NCBI GenBank assembly: GCA_001953115.1
Contig: LSSL01000317.1
Span: 1 to 46,024, forward strand
Reading direction: 5' to 3'
DNA: 46,024 bases
DNA from: Smittium mucronatum
Taxonomy: Eukaryota; Kickxellomycota; Harpellomycetes; Harpellales; Legeriomycetaceae
Translations under genes and position numbers: made by a program
The notes under the pieces: generated by a model
Told to the model about the DNA's origin: nothing
The model's input: only the letters and a program-made list of their open reading frames with translations
Database searches by the model: none
Shown here: piece by piece, positions 35,077-46,024 of the stretch
Position numbering within the stretch: position 1 is the first letter of the stretch
How the letters are laid out: the number at the start of each line of letters is the position of its first letter

Positions 35077-36350
35077 TATAAGCAATTGTTTTAGATAAAA
35101 AGTTTAATGGTTCTAAGAATTGGGGAAGCTATAAAACTCTAATTTCGATAAGCAGCTGAAATTCCTTTACAACTTGTAATGTATTACAAAAATTATTTTG
35201 GTTTTGGATGTCTTTTTGAAGTAGGTTAAGATAGTGTTAAGATGATGTTATAAGTTCAGAATACGTGGATTTCAACTTATATACCGTTTATCTAAAAGTA
35301 AAGAGGGGAATAGAATTGCTGATTATATAGTAATTATAATATATACAGGTATAAATAGTCTAGATGTATATGAAATGTGGAAATAGATACAGATATAAAA
35401 AAACAGGTTATCTTATGGAATATTGATACTTAGAGATAAGAATATCAATGGAAAAATATTGTTTTTCTGCAAAATTTGACTATTTGGGGAGAAAATATGG
35501 ACCGATATGGTGATAGTAAAAAGATATAAATATTTTATACACTACAGATGTATATTTAGTAGTTTCAGAGGCATACTTTCGATTACATTTTATACCTATC
35601 TATACAGTGAAAATTCTTCAAAGGAGAGGCGGAATAACTATGCATTTCTTTAATGGCTACAGATACTTTGGATACAGATAAATACCCTGTGTGTTTTATT
35701 AGGATATTCATCTACTACTGGCTATCTCATATGAATTTTGTTATGAGAGTGTCTTGATAATCATATAATTAATATTAAGCTCTTCATGATATGCATTAAT
35801 ATCACACATCTCCGGAATATTGTTGATAACTGCATGGGGACTATCAATATTAGCATGGTAGAACATCGCATGCATTTACAGTTGAAATGATGCACATGCA
35901 ATTTCTCTAATATGCATACATATATTTCCAATGTGGGAAATAAATTCATCCATTTGCTACCGAAAACCCTAGCTATAGCTTGGATTGGTTAGAATTTTGA
36001 TTTTCTTTTTGAACTATAAAGTACCCAGTAGAAAGGGATAGATTTCTATTGTAATATTCTTAATGAACTCCTAATGGTCAAAATATCCGTACTCATATAT
36101 CATTTTTAAACCTTTTTATTAATAGGAAGTGGGATGCACTCCTGAGTTCAATTTGTGGAGTTAAGATCTTAGGCCGATCAAAATGTTTCCAATATCGTGG
36201 CTGCACTTATTCCAAATCCCTCCTCCTTTTCATTGTTTCAATACCAGGGCATATTAGGCTAATATCTATTGCATCAAAATTTCAGTAGGTCCTTTTGGTA
36301 TTTGGATGAGAAGGAAAAAACAATCTAGATTTAGACGTAAATTAACGATT
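35077..36350. promoter_or_regulatory. upstream region of the RRM gene with a TGCAT cluster
   Basis: A zone of about 1.3 kb with more G and C than the deserts but no convincing frame. It should contain the promoter and 5' UTR of the RRM gene, possibly also an unseen first exon. Between 35640 and 35917 TGCAT appears six times on the gene strand (35912-35916, 35896-35900, 35890-35894, 35870-35874, 35791-35795 and 35640-35644). That spacing is far denser than elsewhere in the window. Confidence 0.5.
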
Positions 36351-36461
36351 AAAGTTTTTTTTTACATAATTGGTAAAAAAATTTAATTAAAAAATTTCTC
36401 AATTGAGTAACTCTTGTGTACACATGTGTCTTTTATTCATGCGGAGTATTATCTAGAATTT

Positions 36462-36464
<3 letters not shown>

Positions 36465-36497
<33 letters not shown>
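36465..36497. repeat. (ATT)11 microsatellite
   Basis: Eleven perfect ATT units, read directly. It lies just outside the gene island where the composition shifts to desert. Confidence 0.92.
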
Positions 36498-36500
<3 letters not shown>

Positions 36501-36654
36501 ATCATAAATTTGAGCATTAGTTGACTTTAATTGTTGGCCTAATTTGATTCAACTCCACCTTCATATTCCGATATCACCCAACCATATTTATCAATACTAT
36601 AATGAAAACTCATTCAAATAATTTGCTACAAAACAATAGGCTTTACAAAGATAC

Positions 36655-36682
36655 TCCCAGCAATTAAAAGATCTTGCTGGGA
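36655..36682. other. perfect hairpin in AT-rich DNA
   Basis: TCCCAGCAA (36655-36663) is exactly complementary to TTGCTGGGA (36674-36682) across a 10-nt loop. The stem is G+C-rich although the surroundings are not. Its role is unknown; it could be the remnant of an inverted repeat or an RNA stem. Confidence 0.6.
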
Positions 36683-39600
36683 AGATTATATTTAATTAAT
36701 CAGCGGAGTTATATATTCACCTTTAAATTTTTTGGTTTAAAATTGGGGCCCCCGTATTTTAAAACCGACCATTTTAGACTTCATTTCTAGCGAATCATCA
36801 TCCTAAATAAGAAAAAACTTCACGCACTTGATCCTATCCAATAAAGCTGCGTTCAATCATAGTTTTAAGAAAAAACCATATACACATTTTACATTCCGGG
36901 GACCTTTTAACTAATAAAAGTCTATTTTTGTCATAACTTCCTGCAATTACTTAATTAAAATATATAAAACTTCACCCATAGAATAATTTTTCTTATTAAT
37001 ATCCAACATTCTACATAACAGAAATATGGAGATTATCCTGTATAATTAATGGTATAAGCGATTTTTATATCCAGGGAGAGTCTGAAAAAAATTACTCGCA
37101 CAAAAATAAATTCTGAGTATCTTGATCTAGATACAATTGATTTATTCGGTGATATTTCCTGCTGCTATTCGTGATTTAAAACAAAAGATTTTAGAAATTA
37201 AAAGATAAACTATAGACAAGTTTTTTTCCAAGAATACGCATTTCTTTTCAGTGTTAAAAAAACAGATATTTCATGAGTATGTGTTTGAATATAGAAATAA
37301 AATTCGTTATATTCTATTCTAAAATAATTACCAATCTATACTTTATAAATATGTATTGATAAAATATTATTTAACTCTAACAAAATATTCATTGAAGTGC
37401 TATACCTTTTTTGACGGCTTTTTTTCCAATGTTTTTATAAAAATTCTCATAACTTCGTCTAAATCATCTTTTTAAACATTTAATTTCTAAAATGTATCAT
37501 TATAGAATCTTTAAGAAAAAAAATTAGCATCATGAAACTTTTAATGAACATCGAATTTTGTTTTTTTATCTTTATGTGAATCTTTGCCTTCTTACTTTGT
37601 CTAAAATCGGAATAAAAAAATGATCCCCTAGAATATGTAATCATATTATATTCTTTATTATTTTCAATCCTATCTTAAAAAGAAGAATAACTTGGTTTTG
37701 GGAAAACTAGAATTTAATTTCTTATACAACTAGCGTTCTTTTCTTTTTATTGGATCATATAAAAAAATAAATTATTGTAACAATCAACCCCTAAATAAAC
37801 AATAAGATTAAAAAATGATGCACCATATCTTTAATGTACAATAAATTTCAAAAAGGCTCCCCACTATTATATTGAAACTAAAAAAAAATATTCTAATTGC
37901 ATTTTATAGATTAAACATAAATATTTGATGGGCTTATAAAAGTGGCTGATAAATGTACATCTTTATTAATTGGAATTGGGCCTTTTAAATTCCATTTAAA
38001 CCTATAATTCTATCCTATCTAGAGTACAAATTATAAATTTTATAAAGAATCTGAATTTAATATTAAGATGGCATAGATATATTGAACATGGTGTAATTGT
38101 TTATATTATCATTCAAAACATCTTTTTTACCTTAGCGTTTCGAAATGACCTTAAGCTAAAATTATATCATATTATTTCTTTCAATGGAATTCGGTTTTTT
38201 CTTTTCTTTAAAACTCCCGAAGTAAATATTTCCCTTTTTTTCAAGAATAATATCAATCATGGATAATTGAAAAACAGATAGATTTGGTATTTTCAACTAA
38301 AATCTGTAAATATTTTTACCCGTCGTATGAAGTAATATTATATTCTCTTTCAAATGGAAATAAAATTAAAATACTGTATTGGTATTAGATGTAGAAACTT
38401 ATTTCAGCATAATTCGAAACTAGAATCAATGGTAAAAAGACATAAAATTGCTAAAAATACTGAGAAAAGTTGGCTGAAGGGATTTTTTTAGAATTACTTG
38501 ATAGCTTTTTGTAAATTTTTAAATATATTTTCTTTAGAAAAAAAACAATCAAACTTTAGTTAAACGGATATGTTTAATTTCTATACATAATTTATCGGAA
38601 CTTATCTTAATAACTAAGAAAAAAAATTATTTTTTCTTAAATTAAACTAAAAAAATAACATATTCTAAAAGCTCCATGTACACATCTTTTTGGATGGTTT
38701 TCGCTAAATTAATTCAGAAAAAAAATTTAGTAAGGTTAAAATATTATCATTTTGGAAAGACTCGTTGTATATATATATATATTATTACGAATGGGTAATT
38801 GGTTATTACTTCATTTTATTTTAATTATATTTTCATAATAAAGCACATTGTACTTTTTTATTAAACGAATTCTCTATTATAGTCATATTTAATTTATTTA
38901 ATAGAATTAATTTACTAAGTTTCAAAATAAAGTGAGTCAATAAAAAACATAAATATGTGAGTATGAAATAAATCGAAAAATCAATAAATTGCTTTATTTC
39001 GGGTCATAAAAACATTATATGCTTACTAAAAAAATTTTAAATTTTAAAACTCAGGTTTTTTTAATGAAAAGGCTATAAAAAAGGTTTTAAAAAAATTAAA
39101 AGACTCCACAACACCTCTTTATTTGTTTTTTTTCTATTTTCACGTAGAAATTATTGAATTTTTTATATATATAATAATTATTTTGTTTATCTTTTTTCCA
39201 ATAAACCCTTTTAAATCGTAATTTATTTCTCTTTTTGGGGAAAATTAGATATAATCAATATTCAAGTCACTGAAATGAAAAAAAATTACACAAAAGATAA
39301 TCAAAAAAAATTTAAAAAGAAAAATCATACTTTTTTTCGTAATTTTTGCTTTAAACTAAAGGAAAATTTCCATAGAAAAGTATATATTTATATTGTTTAA
39401 ATTTTATAATACGACGATTGATAATATTTTCCTTTCTTTCTTTAAGGTAGTAGAAAAATAAAATAAAAACTTTTATTCTTAGATTATAATATCCCTATTA
39501 GAAATTAAATGGCCTGAAATTTTCAAAAAAAAATCCACAAGTTCCATTATCTTTTAACCCTTTAATAATGAATCTTAATTTTTTTATTTTATATATGTAT

Positions 39601-42600
39601 AATATTTTTCAGAAATATTTTTAAAATCCTACTTTTTCCTCTATTTTTACAAAAAAATTATTGTTATCTGAATGTAGTTTCAGATTAAAAGCCACATAAT
39701 AATCATTTTTCATGAAAAATTAGCAAAAAATCTGTATACACAGCCAAAAATCCCGCAAAATTATTATTTAAATGAGAGTAAAAAATTTATATCAAAAAAT
39801 GCTAAACTTCCTTGATTTTTAACTTTTCCATCCAAATCTTAGGATTAAAAAAAAAGATCATTTTAATGATTCTAAAAACATATCGGATATTTAACAGGAA
39901 TTAGATTTTAAAAAAAAATCGAAAAGATTATCGATTAAAATATATAAGGCCCAATAAATTATATTATATTGACGGCTAAAACTTTTATTAAACCATATAT
40001 ATGTATATTATTTGTTTAAAATATCAAGCAGCTTTCAAAATTTTGGTGAAATCATAATTTTGAAATAAAAATTGGTATCTTAAATATTATACTTTTGTTG
40101 CTAAATCTTATTTTCACGGATTTTTTTTATCTAAGATATTAATGGAAATATTTTTGGTTGGATTTTACATTTAAATTGGTTAATTTAGTGGCTTTATCTA
40201 TAAATAATATTAATAATATATTAACTGTTTTTTTTGACTATTTCATAGAATAACTCCTTTTTTAAAAATATAAACTAAACATAATTTGAGTTAAAAAAAT
40301 TTTTAAAGGATTGATTTTTTTTTATTAAATTAAAAACTTAGTGATTTTTTTATTTTGTTTAATGTAATTAGAATTTAGATCTGACTATACAAATATATTT
40401 TTATATATTATGTTTTTTAGTGATTTTTTTATTTCATCATGAAAAAAAATTAATAATATCATTGTTCTATAATAATATTAATTCTAGTTAAATTAAACAT
40501 TTTCACTATATATCATGATTTAAAAAAATAAATTTATTGTCAGTAATAATTGTCGAAAAGCCCCGATTTAAAATCATTTTCTAAAAAACTCGGGTTGTAA
40601 AAGCTCTTTAAATTCCCCTTTTCTCTTAAGTTCCGTTAAAATTTGTATCTCGATTTCATAAAAAAGGTATTATGAGGGTAGAAATAGAATTAAATATGCT
40701 AATTTTATTTTTATTAGTTTAAATCTGGGCTTTAAAGTGGATTACATAATATAAAATTTTTAGATTCTTCATATAACTGAATCGCTCTTGCTATGATTAT
40801 ATGTAAATTTATTGTGATAAATTCGATAATATAAATAAAAGTATTAAGATTGCTATCTAATACAATATACTTTATTTTTATCTTTTTATTTTTAAAAATA
40901 ATCTGTTTTAATCTATGAAAATTTTATTTAGGTTTAAAAGGCTTTAAACCGTTAAAACAAAACTTTCTTCTTTTCAAAGTAAAAGAGAAAATAAAATAAT
41001 CGGTATTTTTTTTTAAACCCATTATATTCATGAATTTAATATATATTTTATTTTTATTTCTATTCTTTAATTTTCTCTAGAAAAAGAAGTAATTTAATTT
41101 CATAAAAACAGTCAAATTTTAAAACCATTATATTTTTTTGGTATTTTGAGATAATCTTTATCCTGATTTTTTAACTTTTATATTATATTCACTTCCCCGT
41201 GAACACAATTTTATCTATTATATCTTATTTTTATTTAATAACTATAAAAATAAAAGTCAAAACCTTCCATATAATTAATATCGCATTTTGTTCTAATATT
41301 TATCTGAATTTTTATAAAAAAAATTTATTTATATAAATATAACGGAGTTACTGTTATAATCTCTTTAAATGTTTAGACTATGAAATCTATAAAAGTGGGT
41401 CAAAAGTGAGTACATATAAAGTAAAATAATCTTTATTGGGATATTTTTTTAAGACGTAATCAAAACATTTCTAATTTATATCGGTTATTTTTTAATATAA
41501 ACATTTATTCCTGTGTCGAGACAAATAATATTCTTACTGTTATAAATTTATAAAAAGCCTTATATAAATTTATGCTCAAATTTTATATCTAAAATTAAAT
41601 CCACTTATAGATTCTATGCTTTAGTTCTATTAAAATTTACCAAATTATAATTTTTAAAAACTAATTGACCTGTATTTACACTAAAAAAAAAAAATTTAAT
41701 TTAGATTTTTATTTTTTTTAATTTTAAAAATTTATAAATATTTTATCTAAATCTTGTAAAATATTTATTATTAATGTATTTTATTATATTGATAACTTAA
41801 TTCATAAATTCTTTTGTTTGGAATTACTTTTTATATGTTAACAAATATTCTATGTCTTTTTATTAATATGTTTATTTTATAATTATGATTATTTTTACAT
41901 AATATATTTCTATAAATTCATTAAAAATTTTCATTTAAAATTATTTAAAAGTATTTATTTATGAGTATAGGGTGATATTCCATTTTTTTTAAAAGAATTC
42001 CAACTAATTAAATTAAAAAAAGAAAAAAATATTTGGATCTGTGTTTATTTTAATTGATTATTTAAATAAATTAAAAACCCGTTATATAAAAAATTTATCT
42101 TTTTAACAATAAATTCATTAAAAATATTTTCTGAACTGTTTAAAAAATATTATATTTAAATATTTTATATTTTTACTCAAAATTTCTACCAATAAAACAT
42201 CATTTAAAATTTTTCTTTTTCATTTTTTTATTTTTCTTTTCATACATTTATTTTTGTTTAGATTAAAATAGGGGTATTCGAATTTAATATACTATTCAAA
42301 ATTTAAATTCTTAAATTAATATTAGTTTGAAAATTTTAAACATTTTTCAAAAAAAATATAGCAAAATTATTCTATTAAACCATAATACAAATTTAAAATA
42401 TTTTAAAAATGTATTAAGACTAATATTTTCTAAAATAAAATCCCACAATAATAATCAAATACATATTAGTAATATTTAAAATTAAAATAATTAATTTCAT
42501 TCTAGCTGTTTTATTAGTCAATATGTAAAATTAAACTGTAAAAATTTACCTTTCATATAATAAATTTATTTTCTTTATTATATTCCTAATCATTTTTATG

Positions 42601-45464
42601 CTATTATTGTGTCTTATTAAACATAAAAAACAAAACACTTTCAAAACAATTAGGTTTTAGTATTTTTATATGGTTTTATGTATTCAATTTCATAAACTAT
42701 TAAAGTCTGCTCTTTTTTTATTTGAAGGTGATTTATTTGGAAAAGCTAAGTTTAGATTTTATGTATATATTTTTTAAATATTAATATTTCAATACCTCGT
42801 TATGTGTGGTTTTTTTTGAATATTCATCAAAAAAAATCATTTATTATTTCAAAAAAAACAAAAAATTCAATCGTCTATTATCTTTTAAGTTATCGGTAAA
42901 TTTATTCGTGTTTAACTTACCTTTTGGATATCTTTTTTTTATAAGTTTCAAATTTTTTTAGTAGCTTCAATTAAATAATTATCAAAAATAATATTTCATT
43001 TCACTGGTTTATTTTTTTTTTGGATTTTTTCCAATTATCCAAATATTTTTTTAAAAGCTGAATTATAATTAGGTGATAAATTTTTTCTTAGTTTTTACAA
43101 GCTAGTATCAAATAAATACTTCAAAACTTGATAAAAAATAAAAAAAACTTGGTATTAAGGCTTCACTTATTTTGATTTTATATTGAATTTGGGAAATGAA
43201 AAATTTATGAAATTTTCGGTACAAAATGACTTACAACACCACTAATTTAAACAGTAAAATTTTATCAACAATATTAATTATGAAAATAAAAAAACAATCG
43301 AAATTTTTATAATTATATCTGATTTTATTATTATAAAATAATCGTTATATTATGGCAGAGGGGGGTTTGTAAAAGGATAAAATAAATTTAAATTCATATT
43401 ATTATAAACTTTTTAAAATGCTAAAATTATCATTTATTTAACTTTATTACTGCATAGAGTAACAAAAAAAAGAAAATTTTAGGAAATTGGTTCAAATTGA
43501 TTTAATTGAATAACTATTTAGTTAATACGCATCTTTTGAAAAATAATTAAATTATTAAAACTAATTCTATATATAAGAAATAGTGGTCTGTTTTTAATTT
43601 TTAATATATATTATATTATAAAACTTATATATATATATTTTGGTATATAAAATAATTATATTTGAATGAAGTATACATTAATTTTTTCAGATTTTTTTGG
43701 AAAAAGACGGTGTGGGTATAGTTTATTTCCCAGATAATCAATTTCATATACAAAAAATTAGGTTTGGTTTAATATATATACATTTAATTTATCGTAAATA
43801 ACATGTAGGTACGTATATATTTTCTTGATAATAACTAATATCTATTAGATTTATTTATTATATTGATATATTGAAAGATAAAAGATAAAAGATATGTATA
43901 TATAATGCACTTATAACAATAACAATGAGCCCTTGATTTTAAATTTATGTAATATTTAAAATACTTTCTTAAAATTTACTTTTATGGATCTCTTGATGTC
44001 ATATACAGAACATCTTATTAAAATTCTAATTCCTCTTGATTATTTATAAGTTTTGGCATTTTTAGCAGTAAAAATTTAAATTTATTTTGAAATTTTAATT
44101 TTTGATTTCTGATAACAAAAAAAAATAAATAATATAAATTTTTTGAATTATTTTACTTGATTTTATCGTTTTTATTGGAGATTAAGGACACAGAGTTATT
44201 TATTTTTTCATCTATATTTCTTAATTTGCTTATAAAAAATCTATCTTGCACTTGATGATATTAATACTGGTTTTGAAGTCGGAATACCAGCAGATAATTT
44301 TTCCAAATTATAATTTTTATAAAATTTAATGTTTTTTTCACGATTTTTTTTTTATAATTACCTATGATAATTTTTTTAAAATATATGCGAGATAAAAATT
44401 AAAAAAGTCCCAAAAAGCCTACAAAAAGGAACAGAATATTTTTTCAGATAATAGATCCGATAAAAAAAACTTTTTTTCACATTAACCAAATAAATTTTCA
44501 TATTTAGAATTTTCGAAGTTTCTATGGTTGAGAGTTATTTTACAAAAATAAGAACAGTTGATGTATAAATATTTAAATGGGGGAAAATGGAACAATTTAA
44601 AAAAAATTGAGATTTATTTTCTTTTTAATTTATTAATATTCAATGTTATTTTTTATTTTTGGGGGATTATTCGATAAGCAAGTCACTTGCTTTCATTAAT
44701 TTCATTGGAAGTTCAATGCGATAAATTTTATTGGTTCGATACATCGAAAAATTCTCAAAATTAGAACCTAGGGTTCTTTTTTATTTTTATATTACAAATA
44801 TCAGACCTTTTCTGTATTTAATTCAATACATCCATAAAAGGAAATAAAAATTAGACATAAATTAATTATTTTCTTCACCAAAAAATATCCCATATATCGT
44901 TTTTTATTACCTTGATAATTTCATAAAAACTGTGAAAAGGTTCAAAAAAAAAAGGATATATTAATTGAAATTTTGTTGTATCTAATTCATTTAAGCTGAA
45001 ATTGGATTCAAAAATCGAATTTTATTTATTTAAATATTATTTTTGATTTTAAAAAAACTAAGAAAAGTCTGAACACAATTTATTCAATAAAAAAAAACAG
45101 AAAAAAAAACCGTTTAGTTCAACAAATTCAGATTAAATTTAATATAAGATCTTATGGGGTAAATCTAGATTTGAAAAAATTAATACCCCCATACTACCTT
45201 AAAAATTGATTTATACATAATTTAAGAATTTTCTGTATAACTCAAAAATAAAACTACACAAATTTTTCCTTTCTAATTTACTTTATTTCAATTTTTTTCT
45301 AATCTATATTGCCATTCAATATTTTTCGTTTAATTAGCTTTATCTTAAAACAAATATACTTTTTTATGATAAGATTAATTTATATTATACTCGAATTCAC
45401 TTATTATAAATCAAACTTATCATTTATTTAATATTGAAAAAATAATAATAATTTAGAAAAAGTA

Positions 45465-45629
45465 CATAATGCAGAAAAAAAATTTTGCATGAAATTTATT
45501 TCAAAGTTAATAAAAATTTATAAAAACTAATTTAAAAAAAGTAAAAAACTTTCGATTTTTTTTATCCTAATCTCCTCTGCCGCTCTAGCAGCTCCAGTCT
45601 CTGAGGGCATTGGTTCAAAGATGCCGAAA

Positions 45630-45665
<36 letters not shown>

Positions 45666-45667
45666 GG
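45465..45667. repeat. dispersed repeat, copy 2, with (TA)n insertion
   Basis: Homologous to 32310-32470. The identical 19-mer TGCCGCTCTAGCAGCTCCA sits at 45578-45596, followed by CATTGGTTCA as against CATTGATTCA in copy 1. About 28 bp of alternating TA (from 45634) interrupts the homology just before the shared TTGGGG. The minus-strand frame across the shared part reads LNQCPQRLELLERQRRLG and then a stop. Upstream of that the copy decays into AT-rich sequence. Confidence 0.7.
45634..45662. repeat. (TA)n microsatellite
   Basis: About fourteen TA units in uninterrupted alternation, located inside dispersed repeat copy 2 and absent from copy 1. Confidence 0.9.
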
Positions 45668-46024
45668 TCAAGGTTCAATGAATTTTAAATTACTTGAAGA
45701 TATTTTTTTAAATTTGGAAAAACGAATAAAAATCAATTATATATAAGGTGCCTTCTTGTTTTTTTTTTGTTTAAGAAAAAAATATACATATTAATATTTA
45801 TTTTCTTCCTCCATTTTTTATTGGTAAAATGTGCCCTATAATTATTTGAGGGATAATATTTTTTAACTTTAAAAAAATAATTATAACGAGTGATTTAATT
45901 TTGAATTTAACTCAGTAATTTTTAAATATTTTTTTTGGCAGTAGATACTACATAAAAATGTGTGCCTGAGTCTTATTTTATGATTTTTGGGTTATTTAAG
46001 GGGAGTTTTTTGCAATAAAAAATA
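45668..46024. other. AT-rich window end
   Basis: Nothing recognised. If dispersed repeat copy 2 has a longer 5' part on the minus strand it would lie here, but I see no extended similarity to 32580-32720. Confidence 0.5.

Larger units (their letters stand above)
36351..45464. other. gene-free AT-rich desert
   Basis: About 9 kb without a credible gene. It holds an (ATT)11 array, a perfect 9-bp-stem hairpin at 36655-36682, a short TA array near 38768, and some patches of slightly higher G+C (about 36720-36910 and 44640-44780) with no open frame or recognised RNA. Confidence 0.65.

Noticed and set aside
44640..44780. Possible tRNA suggested by GGTTCGATAC and a nearby hairpin (AAGCAAG/CTTGCTT)
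   Set aside because: No acceptor stem, D-arm or anticodon arm can be laid out with the right spacing around the T-loop-like motif.
1..46024. CRISPR array, bacterial operons or phage genes
   Set aside because: No regularly spaced repeats, no ribosome binding sites and no prokaryotic genes; the window has spliced eukaryotic genes.

Overview
The window looks like nuclear DNA from a very AT-rich eukaryote, most likely an early-diverging fungus. Genes carry short GT..AG introns (69, 118 and 121 nt), stop codons are standard, and all three recognisable proteins read as fungal: a secreted RNase T2, the ribosome-assembly factor Rpf2, and a two-RRM protein of the Whi3/Scw1 type. The lineage cannot be fixed further from sequence alone; AT-rich zoopagomycete, mucoromycete or gut-fungus groups would all fit. 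A 537-base run of N shows that this is scaffolded assembly.

Layout. 0.8-1.8 kb: a two-exon RNase T2 gene on the minus strand with a TATA-like box upstream. 1.8-31.1 kb: a gene desert of extremely AT-rich DNA without a credible protein-coding gene. It contains structured elements: a 664-bp terminal-inverted-repeat element with 9-bp target duplications (7.8-8.4 kb); two related TA-flanked inverted-repeat elements (14.5-14.8 and 15.7-16.6 kb); the assembly gap (19.7-20.3 kb); a faint patch of possible decayed coding DNA (20.5-21.4 kb); and two diverged, collinear ~0.63-kb copies of an RNA-like element of higher G+C (23.5-24.15 and 30.1-30.75 kb). 31.1-35.1 kb: a gene island with rpf2 (plus) converging on the RRM gene (minus). 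Between them lies a fragment related to one near 45.6 kb. 35.1-36.3 kb: the upstream region of the RRM gene, of intermediate composition, with a cluster of TGCAT motifs. 36.3-46.0 kb: a second AT-rich desert.

Gene roles. Rpf2, with Rrs1, loads 5S RNA and its proteins into the pre-60S ribosome. Whi3-type proteins bind mRNAs and tie growth to cell cycle and polarity. RNase T2 is an exported or vacuolar RNA-degrading enzyme. Nothing suggests that the three act in one pathway.

The most unusual content is the element pair at 23.5 and 30.1 kb. The copies differ heavily in sequence yet stay almost perfectly in register over about 575 nt. One folds into a clear long stem-loop and is flanked by a perfect 16-bp direct repeat, as expected for retroposition. 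I could not assign it to any RNA or transposon family I know.
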